DNA from: Acidobacteriota bacterium
GTDB taxonomy: Bacteria > Acidobacteriota > Vicinamibacteria > Vicinamibacterales > 2-12-FULL-66-21
Assembly (NCBI GenBank): GCA_013694845.1
Contig: JACDBQ010000283.1
Span: 1-13,357 of the forward strand
Reading direction: 5' to 3'
DNA: 13,357 nucleotides
Shown: positions 1-7,413 of the stretch, piece by piece
How the letters are laid out: each line of letters opens with the position of its first letter
Position numbering within the stretch: position 1 is the stretch's first letter
The notes under the pieces: generated by a model
What the model was told of the DNA's origin: nothing
What the model saw: the letters and a program-made list of their open reading frames with translations, nothing else
Database searches by the model: none
Translations under genes and position numbers: made by a program

Positions 1-1
1 T

Positions 2-3000
2 GCGCAGGGGGCCGTCGTCCCCGGTGCCACCGTCACGGCAACCAACACCGGGACCCAGGCCTCACGCAGCGCGACGACCGACGCCGAGGGACAATACACG
101 CTGCCGCTCCTCCCCGTGGGGAAGTACACGGTCGACATCACGATGTCGGGGTTCAAGAACTTTTCGCGGACCGGCATCATCCTCGAAGTCGGGCGCAACG
201 CCCGGATCGATGCGGCGATCGAGCTCGGCAACTTCGCGGAAGTCGTGTCCATCGTCGGTGACGCGCCCCTGGTTGAAACGACCACCGGCGCGCTGTCGAG
301 AACGGTGAACCAGAACGAGGTGCTGAACCTGCCCCTGGTCAACCGCGATCTCTATTCCCTGCTCAGCCTCACGGGGGGCGTCACGAGCAATGACTCGTCG
401 AACTCGCTCGGCGGCCCCGAGCAATTGACGACGATCAACGGATCGAGTCGCGCGCAGATGGGCAGCGTCAACTTTCAACTGGACGGCGGCAACAACACCG
501 CCGGCCTGCGTGGCACGGGCAACCCGGCGCCCAATCCCGAGGCCGTCCAGGAGTTCCGCGTTCTGACCAATGGTTACGCGGCCGAGTACGGGCGCTACGC
601 GGCCGGCGTCGTCGACGTCGTCACCAAGTCGGGCACGAACCGGTTCCACGGTGCCGCGTTCGAGTTCTTTCGGAACGAAAAGCTGAACGCCCGGCGTTGG
701 GCCGCGCCGGGCGCGACGTCGGCCAAGGATCCGCTCGATCGGAACCAGTTCGGCGGGGCGTTTGGCGGGCCGTTGAGGACCGACCAGACCTTCTTCTTTG
801 CCAGCTACTCGGGCCTGAGGCAGGAGGAGACCTACTACCGCAACACCGCAGTGGTGCCGACCGCACTCGAGCGCGCGGGAGATTTTTCGCAGTCGGTCCG
901 CAAGCCGGTGGATCCGGTCAGCAAGCTGCCGTTCGCCGGCAACATCATTCCCGCGACCCTGTTCGATCCCGCCGCGAGAAGGATCCAGGACGAGCTCGTG
1001 CCGCTCTCGAATCTGGCCAACAGCTTCTACGAAGTCCGGCGTCCCGATCCCCTCGATACCGACGAAATGACGCTCAAGCTGGATCACAGTCTGTCGTCCG
1101 CGCATTCGATGGCCCTGAGCTACTTCTACCAGACAGGCACCGACACGCAGCCGCTCTCGTTGACCGGAAACATCCCGTGGGTGGACCGCGACTTCAAGTG
1201 GAACCAGCACAACGTCAACTTCGCCGACAGCTGGGTGCTCAGCCCGAGCGCGATCAACCAGTTCCGCGTCTCCTACATGCGGCAGTTCGGCGGCCGGGTC
1301 AACAATCCGACCACGTCGCTCGGGGACCTCGGTTCGAATTTCACGATCCAGGGGGATCCGACGCTGCCTCGCCTCATCGTCACCGGCTTCTTCACCGGCC
1401 AGACGTCGATCGCGGGTCCCGACGCCGGCAGCCAGTACTACGGTGTGAAGGACGCCGTCAGCATCAGCCGCGGCCGGCACGGGTTCAAACTGGGTGGAGA
1501 GGTGTCGTACGAAAAGATCATCCACGACACGCTGCTCGACAACTACGGCGTCTTCACATTCGACGGCACCAAGTCCGGAAACGCCTACGCGGACTTCCTG
1601 CTGGGGGTGCCCGCCCGCATGACCCAGGACGCGCCCATTCGCAAGACCGACAACGGGGCGTACCTCAGTCTGTTCGCGCAGGACGACTTCCGCATCCTGT
1701 CGCGAGTCACACTGAATTTGGGTCTTCGCTACGACATCCAGTTTCCGTTCATCGATCCCCAGGACCGCAAACTCGCGTTCGTGCCTGGCGCCCGGTCCGT
1801 CGTCACGCCGAGTGCGCCCGAAGGCCTGCTGTTCCCGGGTGACGCAGGAATCCCGCGGGGGATCGTGAAGACCGACTATAACAACGTTGCCCCGCGACTT
1901 GGCATTGCGTGGGACCCACAGGGGGATGGCCGGACGGCGATCCGTGGCGGCTTCGGCGTCTTCTACGGCAGCATCACCGGCAACGAGTGGAACACCACGG
2001 CTGACAACCAGCCCTTCACGGTACGGCAGGTGTTCCCGACCGTGTTCACGCTCTCGGATCCGTATCGCAATCTGCCTGGCGGCGTCGGCCCGTTCCCGTT
2101 CACCTACACGCTCAACGCGGCGCGCTTCACATTGCCCGCGCAGGTCTTCGGGCCCTCGCGGGATTTCGTCTGGCCCTACACCTACCAGGCGAACGTCACC
2201 GTGCAGCGGGAGCTTGGCCGGGGGATGAGCGCCAGCGCGTCGTACGTCGGCGCCTTTGCGCGCAACCTCGCGGCCCCCGTCGACCGCAACTATCCCGTGT
2301 TCGGGCCTGGCGCCACCTCGGGCAATCTCAACGCCCGGCGGCCATATCTGCCGGGGACCATCGCCGCCGCCAACGTGCTCGAGTCCATCTTTACGAGCGA
2401 CTACCACGCGCTGCAGATGAGCGCCGAGCGGCGGGGCAACCAGTTGTCGTTCAAGGCGTATTACACCCTCGGCCAGGGAGAGGAGGATGTCGACTTCCAG
2501 GGCGGCGGCCTGCCGACCGTGCAGAACTCGAATCGCCTCGAGAAGGAGCGCGGCCGGTCGTCATCCGACCGCCAGCACAATTTCGTGCTCTCGACGGTGT
2601 GGAAGCCGGCTTACTTCAAGGACTCCGCGCCGATCGTGTCGGCGATCCTCGATGGCTGGACGGTCTCGACGATCGTCACGGTTCAGAGCGGCACCGCGCT
2701 CACGATCACGGCAGGGCAGGACCGGAACCTGGACGGCATCAACAACGACCGCGCCGACGTCAGCGGCGACCCGGTCCTCGACGGCGGCCGTCCCCGTGAA
2801 GAATTGATCGAAGGCTGGTTCAACGTCGCGGCCTTTTCGAACCCGGTGACGGGGGCCGACGGCACGGCAGGCCGCGGCATCCTGGACGGCCCGGGTTATC
2901 GCAGCGTCGACCTTGGCCTGTTCCGCGGCTTCGGTCTGCCACGCGGCGCGGCGCTGCAGTTCCGGATGGAGGCGACCAACTTCCTGAACACCGTGAACCT

Positions 3001-3103
3001 CCAGAATCCCGGCACGAACTTCAACGCGCCGGCGACGTTCGGCAGGATCCGCAGCGCGCGAGAGATGCGCAGGATCCAGCTGGGCGCGCGGGTGTCGTTC
3101 TAG
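2..3103 (+). CDS. TonB-dependent outer-membrane receptor, Oar-like (5'-partial)
   Basis: Probable outer-membrane beta-barrel that imports large substrates using TonB energy. The reading frame is open from base 2 to a TAG at 3101-3103, so the true start and signal peptide lie left of the window; about 1,033 residues are visible. The first ~80 residues form a carboxypeptidase-regulatory-like beta-sandwich (GAVVPGATVTATN near the start, then DAEGQYTLPLLPVGKYTV). A plug domain follows, with the hallmark AVQEFRVLTNGYAAEYGR and the VTKSGTNRFHG segment at roughly residues 180-220. The rest is barrel, with FRMEATNFLNTVNLQNP near the end and a terminal LGARVSF whose last residue is Phe, as expected for BamA-assembled proteins. 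No SusD partner is adjacent, which is usual for this receptor type in Acidobacteriota. The substrate cannot be told from the sequence. A GTG at 116 is only an internal codon, because the conserved N-terminal domain extends upstream of it. Confidence 0.95.
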   Translation, partial: AQGAVVPGATVTATNTGTQASRSATTDAEGQYTLPLLPVGKYTVDITMSGFKNFSRTGIILEVGRNARIDAAIELGNFAEVVSIVGDAPLVETTTGALSRTVNQNEVLNLPLVNRDLYSLLSLTGGVTSNDSSNSLGGPEQLTTINGSSRAQMGSVNFQLDGGNNTAGLRGTGNPAPNPEAVQEFRVLTNGYAAEYGRYAAGVVDVVTKSGTNRFHGAAFEFFRNEKLNARRWAAPGATSAKDPLDRNQFGGAFGGPLRTDQTFFFASYSGLRQEETYYRNTAVVPTALERAGDFSQSVRKPVDPVSKLPFAGNIIPATLFDPAARRIQDELVPLSNLANSFYEVRRPDPLDTDEMTLKLDHSLSSAHSMALSYFYQTGTDTQPLSLTGNIPWVDRDFKWNQHNVNFADSWVLSPSAINQFRVSYMRQFGGRVNNPTTSLGDLGSNFTIQGDPTLPRLIVTGFFTGQTSIAGPDAGSQYYGVKDAVSISRGRHGFKLGGEVSYEKIIHDTLLDNYGVFTFDGTKSGNAYADFLLGVPARMTQDAPIRKTDNGAYLSLFAQDDFRILSRVTLNLGLRYDIQFPFIDPQDRKLAFVPGARSVVTPSAPEGLLFPGDAGIPRGIVKTDYNNVAPRLGIAWDPQGDGRTAIRGGFGVFYGSITGNEWNTTADNQPFTVRQVFPTVFTLSDPYRNLPGGVGPFPFTYTLNAARFTLPAQVFGPSRDFVWPYTYQANVTVQRELGRGMSASASYVGAFARNLAAPVDRNYPVFGPGATSGNLNARRPYLPGTIAAANVLESIFTSDYHALQMSAERRGNQLSFKAYYTLGQGEEDVDFQGGGLPTVQNSNRLEKERGRSSSDRQHNFVLSTVWKPAYFKDSAPIVSAILDGWTVSTIVTVQSGTALTITAGQDRNLDGINNDRADVSGDPVLDGGRPREELIEGWFNVAAFSNPVTGADGTAGRGILDGPGYRSVDLGLFRGFGLPRGAALQFRMEATNFLNTVNLQNPGTNFNAPATFGRIRSAREMRRIQLGARVSF

Positions 3104-3132
3104 CGGCGTCCGCTTCCGCTGACCGACGCCGC
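3103..3132. terminator. GC-rich hairpin between convergent genes
   Basis: Perfect 8-bp inverted repeat GCGGCGTC (3103-3110) and GACGCCGC (3125-3132) with a 14-nt loop. It begins on the last base of the receptor stop codon and lies in the 54-bp gap before the convergent gene ending at 3158. There is no T-tract on either side, so it is not a classical intrinsic terminator. It may stabilise 3' ends or assist factor-dependent termination in both directions. Confidence 0.35.
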
Positions 3133-3157
3133 GACCTCTGGGCGCACGCAATCGGCA

Positions 3158-5485
3158 TCAAGGCCGGATGAGATCCCCTGACTGGCGGCCAATTTTCGTG
3201 AGGTCGCGCTCGATCGTCGGCAGCGACGCGAAGTACTCGAGCAGGGGCCGATCGTCGGACAGGAGGGGACCCTCGCCAAGGTAGGCGCGGATGTCCGCCG
3301 TGCTGGCGCGGAATACCCGCTCGAGATGGTCGAACGTCTCGACGTTCATGAGCCCGAGCACGCTGCGCGTCTGCGGCGCAGCCAGCAGCGATTCGATCCG
3401 GCTGCGCGACAGCGTCAACGGTTCGAGCGTCCCGACCATGAGCGAACCGTCGCCCCAGAGCGTGGTGTGGGGGAATGCGGCCACGAAGGCGCGCAGGATG
3501 AGCTGATACTCGGGCTCGGTCGCGCCCCCGTTCCAGTGGAGGGCGATGCCCTGCGGAGCGAGGGCTCCACGCACGAGGCGGAAGTACTCGACCGAGTTGA
3601 GGCTGTTCGCCCCCGCGTGCCGCGGAATGATCGCATCCGCGGTAATGACGTCGTAGGGCGTCCGCACCCGCTGCAGGAAGTTCCGCCCATCGTCCAGGCG
3701 GATGTGCACGTTGGGATTCTTGCGGATGTCGAAGTTGATGTGGCCGAAGTAGGCCGCCGCGTCGATAACGCCTCGCGACAATTCGATCACGTCGACCGAG
3801 GTTCCCGGGAACTGGCTCATCGCCCCAGGGGTCGCACCGCCGCCGAGGCCGACGACCAGCGCCCGCAGCGGCCGTTCGTGGAGTACGACCGGCAGCAGCC
3901 CGATGCGCCGGTGGATGAACGTCATGCCGGGCGAATCGTTCGCCTGGTGCCGTCCGTCGAGGAACAGCACGCGGTTGTTCGTGCCGCCGACGACCGCCAC
4001 TGTTGTCTGCATGCCTTCGTCCTGCCAGACGACCGGCCGGCCGGCGTAGATCCGCCGATGGATGATCTCCAGCGGATCCGGAACCCCGCTTGCCTGGATC
4101 ATGAGGGCGACCAGCCCCGCCGTCATCAGCCCCGTCAGCAGGGGCCGGCGCGGCGCGCACAGCAGTTGCAGCGCGATGCCGGCACCCACGTAAAGCGCCG
4201 CCAGCAGGATGAGACTGGCGCGGCTCCCGAGGACCGGCAGGAGCAGGAAGCCGGCGAGCAGCGAGCCCAGAATGCCTCCCCCGACGTTCACCGAGTAGAA
4301 GAGGCCTACCCGGCGGCCGGTTTCCGCAGCGTGCCCCTCAGCGCCCGCCCACAACCGCAACCCGATCGGGAACGCCATGCCGAAGAAGAGGGAGGCCGGG
4401 AGCACCACCGTGAGGCTCATGGCGACCGAGCCCACGGCGAATTCGATCCCGGCAGACGCGAGGGCGCGGTGCAGCCAGACCGGCGCGTCACCGGGCGCAA
4501 GAATGCCGGTGAACGATCCCAGAATCAGCGCCGCGCCGGCAAACTGCAGCAACGCCAGGGCCTGCATCCAGTCCAGTCGCCGCCAGCGCAGCAGCGGGGC
4601 GGCGAGCGCGCTGCCGATGGCGATGCCGGTCAACACCGCCGCCAGCATCACGGTGAACGTGTAACTCGTCGGACCGAGGAAAATGGTGAGGACCCGGAAC
4701 CACACCACCTCGAGCGCGAGCGACGCGAACCCCGAGACGCCCGCGACCGCCAGGACGACCAGCGCCGCACGGTCCGACGCCGGTGGCGGGATCTGTGTGA
4801 TGGAGGATGCGGCCTGGTCCGGCGCGACGGATGTCTTTGGCAACCAGCGTGACGCGGTGATGGCGAGCAGGCCGACCGTCGTGTTGATCGCGGCGGCGAA
4901 CAGGAAACCGCGCGAGAGCCCCAGCCGGGGGATCAGGTAGAAGCCCGCGAGCAACGCGCCGGCGATCGCTCCCCCGGTGTTGGCAGCGTAGAGCAGGCCC
5001 GCGCGCGCCCCGAGTCCTTCCATCCTCGCCAGCGACGACTTGATGACGATGGGCATTGTCGCACCCATGAGTGCGGTCGGGACGAGCAGGACCAGAAACG
5101 AGAGCACGACGCGGATAAGCGATCCGACGAACACGGACTCCGGCAGGTAGGGCGAGGCCCGGACAAACGCCGATTGCAGCCCCGAGAGCACCACCGGTGA
5201 CGCCACCGCGAACAGGCCGATGGACACCTCCACAAAGCCGAACAAACGCAGAGGCGACGTGCTGCGATCGGCCAGGCGCCCCGCCACCAGGCTGCCGAGC
5301 GCCAGCCCCCCCATGAAACTCGCCAGCACGGTCGCGGCGGCGTGCACCGTGACGCCGAAGGTCAACGCGAGAAGCCGCAACCACAGCACCTGGTAGATCA
5401 GGCCGCAGATACCGGACATCAGCAGGAGCACGACGAGCAACGGAAGGAGCCAGGGAGGTGCCTGGGCAGCAGGGCGAGCGAGCAT
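3158..5485 (-). CDS. Fused MFS-like membrane / spermidine-synthase-like protein
   Basis: A 775-residue two-part protein. Residues ~12-465 hold many hydrophobic helices typical of the fused MFS/spermidine synthase family, including SGICGLIYQVLWLRLL near the N-terminus and internally duplicated AANTGGAIAGALLAGF / SVNVGGGILGSLLAGF motifs (~168-182, 398-412). Residues ~480-775 form a spermidine-synthase-like Rossmann domain with the nucleotide-binding loop GLGGGATPG (546-554), the acidic VIELS (566-570), DDGRNFL (598-604) and YDVITAD (611-617), ending with the family's LLSDDRPLLEYFAS (741-754). The usual aminopropyltransferase catalytic stretch (Asp-Ser-x-Asp-Pro type) reads ADAIIP here, so polyamine synthesis is doubtful; a membrane-linked SAM-binding or transport role is more likely. 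The start is ATG at 5485, with an AGGA nine bases upstream that could be a weak ribosome site. It is divergent from the gene at 5516 and convergent with the receptor. The family is secure; the biochemical role is not known. Confidence 0.92.
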   Translation of the reverse strand: MLARPAAQAPPWLLPLLVVLLLMSGICGLIYQVLWLRLLALTFGVTVHAAATVLASFMGGLALGSLVAGRLADRSTSPLRLFGFVEVSIGLFAVASPVVLSGLQSAFVRASPYLPESVFVGSLIRVVLSFLVLLVPTALMGATMPIVIKSSLARMEGLGARAGLLYAANTGGAIAGALLAGFYLIPRLGLSRGFLFAAAINTTVGLLAITASRWLPKTSVAPDQAASSITQIPPPASDRAALVVLAVAGVSGFASLALEVVWFRVLTIFLGPTSYTFTVMLAAVLTGIAIGSALAAPLLRWRRLDWMQALALLQFAGAALILGSFTGILAPGDAPVWLHRALASAGIEFAVGSVAMSLTVVLPASLFFGMAFPIGLRLWAGAEGHAAETGRRVGLFYSVNVGGGILGSLLAGFLLLPVLGSRASLILLAALYVGAGIALQLLCAPRRPLLTGLMTAGLVALMIQASGVPDPLEIIHRRIYAGRPVVWQDEGMQTTVAVVGGTNNRVLFLDGRHQANDSPGMTFIHRRIGLLPVVLHERPLRALVVGLGGGATPGAMSQFPGTSVDVIELSRGVIDAAAYFGHINFDIRKNPNVHIRLDDGRNFLQRVRTPYDVITADAIIPRHAGANSLNSVEYFRLVRGALAPQGIALHWNGGATEPEYQLILRAFVAAFPHTTLWGDGSLMVGTLEPLTLSRSRIESLLAAPQTRSVLGLMNVETFDHLERVFRASTADIRAYLGEGPLLSDDRPLLEYFASLPTIERDLTKIGRQSGDLIRP

Positions 5486-5493
5486 TGGGCGTG

Positions 5494-5507
5494 ATCCTAT
5501 CTATAAT
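5494..5507. promoter_or_regulatory. Back-to-back -10 elements of divergent, possibly leaderless genes
   Basis: The 30-bp gap between two divergent start codons contains a consensus TATAAT on the + strand (5502-5507), eight bases before the ATG at 5516. On the - strand it contains TAGGAT (5499-5494), eight bases before the ATG at 5485. A -10 box at this distance would place transcription starts at or next to the start codons, giving leaderless mRNAs. No convincing -35 box is seen for either gene. The - strand AGGA could instead be a Shine-Dalgarno site. Confidence 0.5.
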
Positions 5508-5515
5508 CGTGGCCC

Positions 5516-6061
5516 ATGGCGTGGCTGCGGTGGTTTTCGCTGGGATTACTCCTCGGCCTGAGTGCGTTGAGCCTCTGGCGGCGGCTGGACCACAGCACCC
5601 AGGGGATCGCTGCAGACTTCGTGCAGCAATTCGAGAACGCAAGCCTGCGACGGCCCGATCCGGACGTGTTCGCTGTGCGCGACGTCAGCATCTCCGGCCT
5701 GTCGAAGCCCTCCATCACCGTGCAGCAACCGAGCCGGATTGCCTGGGATCTCACCGTGCCAGGCAACGCCTGGGTCGAGGCCGAGCTGGCGCTGCAGGAA
5801 GCGGCGTGGACCCTGGCCGGCGACGGCGTGCTGTTTCGCATCGGGATTTCCTTCGACGGCAGGTATGACGAGCTCGTCACCCAGGTCGTCAACCCCTTTG
5901 TGCTGCCCGACGATCGGCGTTGGGTGCCGGTGGTCGCGGACCTCTCGCCGTATGCGGGGCGTGCCGTCAGCCTCATCTTCAACACTCGACCGGGTCTCGA
6001 AGGCGACAACCGCGACCACGACCTGGCGGTGTGGGGCGCGCCGCGCGTAGCGACGCGGTAG
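5516..6061 (+). CDS. Membrane-anchored beta-rich protein of unknown function
   Basis: A 181-residue protein not recognised as a named family. Residues ~4-22 are a single hydrophobic segment (WFSLGLLLGLSALSLW) bracketed by basic residues, consistent with a signal anchor; there is no lipobox Cys. The rest alternates short beta-like strands and ends in a jelly-roll-like pattern: GVLFRIGISFDGRYDEL, then RRWVPVVADLSPYAGRAVSLIF, then DHDLAVWGAPRV at the C-terminus. Similar modules are attached to sulfatase-like or glycan-handling proteins in environmental bacteria, as far as I recall, but here the module stands alone. The start is ATG at 5516, which directly follows a consensus TATAAT and has no Shine-Dalgarno site. 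It is divergent from the MFS/spermidine-synthase-like gene and may share control with it. A periplasmic carbohydrate-binding role is only a guess. Confidence 0.7.
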   Translation: MAWLRWFSLGLLLGLSALSLWRRLDHSTQGIAADFVQQFENASLRRPDPDVFAVRDVSISGLSKPSITVQQPSRIAWDLTVPGNAWVEAELALQEAAWTLAGDGVLFRIGISFDGRYDELVTQVVNPFVLPDDRRWVPVVADLSPYAGRAVSLIFNTRPGLEGDNRDHDLAVWGAPRVATR

Positions 6062-6090
6062 GCAGGCCACAAAGACGATTACCTGCTTTT
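6062..6090 (+). terminator. Weak intrinsic terminator candidate
   Basis: GCAGG (6062-6066) can pair with CCTGC (6082-6086), followed at once by TTTT (6087-6090). It lies directly behind the stop codon of the 181-residue ORF. The stem is only 5 bp, with a 15-nt loop, so the hairpin is weak; position and T-run are the main support. Confidence 0.35.
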
Positions 6091-6134
6091 GCGGAAGCCA
6101 ATCAGGCCCGTCGTTCGTCAGTTCGACCGGCACC

Positions 6135-7045
6135 ATGATTGCTCAAAGAGCGATGATTGGTCCGTCGGTCATACAATTCCCTGCGGACTCACCGATCGAA
6201 GCGGTGCAGGAGTTCAGGTCATCACGAATCAGTTCGATGCCGAGTTCGGGCGCACCGCCGGTGCGATCATCAACGCGGTCACCAGCAGGGGACGAACGCG
6301 TTCCGTGGCAGCATCTTCACCTTCGCGCAGGACGCCAGGTTGACCGCCATCGACTACTTCGCGGAAAAGAACGGTAACCCGAAGCCCGACACGTCGCAAC
6401 TCCAGTGGGGCGGCACGCTGGGCGGCCCGGTGATCAGAGACAGGGCCCACTTCTTCGCCAGCCTCGAGCGCGTGACGATCGATGAAGGGATCACCATCAA
6501 CATTCCCGCGCGTCCCGAGCTGAACGCGACCAGCGTCGAGAAGACCCGGGTGTGGAACACGATCGTTCGGTTCGACCACCAGGTCACCGCCAACAACACC
6601 TGGGGCGTGCGCTGGCTGCGCGAAAATTCTCCGCAGTTCAATCAGATCATCGGTGACGTGGCGCTCGGCGCGGCGCGCGAAGAGAACGACGTCGATCAGA
6701 CCGTCATCACCAGCCTGAACAGCGTTGTCGGCAATTCGCGTGTCAATACGGTCCGCCTGGGCTGCACGCAAGAGGACGTCTCGTTCGGCAACCCGTGCTT
6801 CAATGAGTGAACGCAATGGCGCCCGCGGGCCAGGGTTTTTCAAGCTGGACCTGCGCGTGGGCTACAACATCAAGGTGCTGGGCCGCAGGTTCGATGTGTT
6901 CGGCGAGGTCTTCAACGCGACCGACCGCGTCAACTTCGCGAACCCGAGAGGGAACCAGGCTAATGCCAACTTTCTGCTGCTGACCGGTTACTCGACCAGC
7001 ACAACGCCCCGGACCGTGCAACTCGGCGCCCGCTTCGCGTTCTAG
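6135..7045 (+). pseudogene. Decayed TonB-dependent receptor (frameshifts plus internal deletion)
   Basis: Remnant of a second Oar-like receptor spread over three frames. The plug motif PIEAVQEFR is read in one frame up to ~6218. The matching continuation VITNQFDAEFGRTAGAIINAVTSRG is in another, and GTNAFRGSIFTFAQDARL onward in a third, from ~6291 to a TGA ending at 6810. Both shifts are explained by loss of one base in short G runs (6217-6218 and 6288-6291). From ~6811 a fourth segment gives the normal receptor C-terminus: GPGFFKLDLRVGYNI, then VFGEVFNATDRVNFANPRG, ending LGARFAF with terminal Phe. The signal peptide, regulatory domain, first half of the plug and most of the barrel are missing, so about 300 of ~1,000 residues remain. 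The two G-run shifts alone could be assembly errors, but the missing barrel cannot. It is a different paralogue from the receptor at 2-3103. Confidence 0.85.
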
Positions 7046-7135
7046 CGCCGCTGCGTCGCGACAACGTCGTCGTCAGAGGCGCTCGGCGTTTTCTGACGCC
7101 CAGACCACTGACGGCGCGGTGATCGGTACCATTGA

Positions 7136-7139
7136 GGAG
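7136..7139 (+). promoter_or_regulatory. Shine-Dalgarno site for the ORF at 7144
   Basis: GGAG (within GAGGAG, 7134-7139) lies four bases before ATG at 7144. The spacing is a little short but favours this ATG over the in-frame TTG at 7132. Confidence 0.5.
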
Positions 7140-7143
7140 TGGT

Positions 7144-7371
7144 ATGGAGCTCGCTTCAGAGATCCGCGCCACGTGGCTGGCGCAGCTCTTCTCTACGGCC
7201 GCGGCCGACCGGCTTCGGGCCGAGGCTGGTGTGCGCCGACTGTATGCGGCCGGCGATTTCCGGGAGCCGGAGCATTTCCTCTGGTACGACTCACCGTTCG
7301 CAGCCTCGCGGGCCGTCGCGTTGCTCGCCGCCCCGTATCACCAGATCTGGTCGCAACCGGCACGTGCGTGA
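7144..7371 (+). CDS. N-terminal fragment resembling DUF6745 proteins
   Basis: A 75-residue ORF starting MELASEIRATWLAQLFSTAA and containing ADRLRAEAGVRRLYAAGDF and FLWYDSPFAASRAVALLAAP. This order (Trp-rich helix, STxxADR, AExGVRxxY, then W-x-SP-F/L-A followed by AVALL) is the pattern I remember from the start of DUF6745 proteins, which are usually several hundred residues long. Here the frame stops at 7371, soon after the conserved block (IWSQPARA), and no continuation was found before the convergent permease ends at 7410. It is therefore probably a truncated relic, next to another pseudogene, though a good ribosome site leaves room for a small expressed protein. DUF6745 has no established function. 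The family match is from memory and needs a profile search. Confidence 0.6.
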   Translation: MELASEIRATWLAQLFSTAAADRLRAEAGVRRLYAAGDFREPEHFLWYDSPFAASRAVALLAAPYHQIWSQPARA

Positions 7372-7387
7372 CGCTCACCGCGCCGGT

Positions 7388-7413
7388 GTGACGTCACGGC
7401 CCGCGCTCGTCAC
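7388..7413. terminator. Inverted repeat between convergent gene ends
   Basis: GTGACG (7388-7393) and CGTCAC (7408-7413) form a 6-bp stem with a 14-nt loop. The left arm is also half of the 10-bp palindrome GTGACGTCAC (7388-7397). It spans the 38-bp gap between the + fragment ending at 7371 and the permease stop at 7410-7412. No T-tract is present, so a terminator role is only possible. Confidence 0.25.

Noticed and set aside
697..1842. 381-codon open frame on the + strand
   Set aside because: Overlaps the receptor in another frame; low-complexity Arg/Gly/Pro composition and no ribosome site.
62..2407. 781-codon open frame on the - strand
   Set aside because: Antisense to the TonB receptor, Arg/Val/Glu-rich with no family pattern; an artefact of GC-rich codon use opposite a real gene.
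3326..4852. 508-codon open frame on the + strand
   Set aside because: Antisense to the MFS/spermidine-synthase-like gene; composition is charged repeat-like text with no domain.
4488..5642. 384-codon - strand frame overlapping the start of the MFS-like gene
   Set aside because: Out of frame with the convincing membrane protein and lacks hydrophobic periodicity.
6062..7375. Insertion sequence as cause of the decay zone
   Set aside because: No transposase, terminal inverted repeats or target duplications were found around the pseudogene and fragment.
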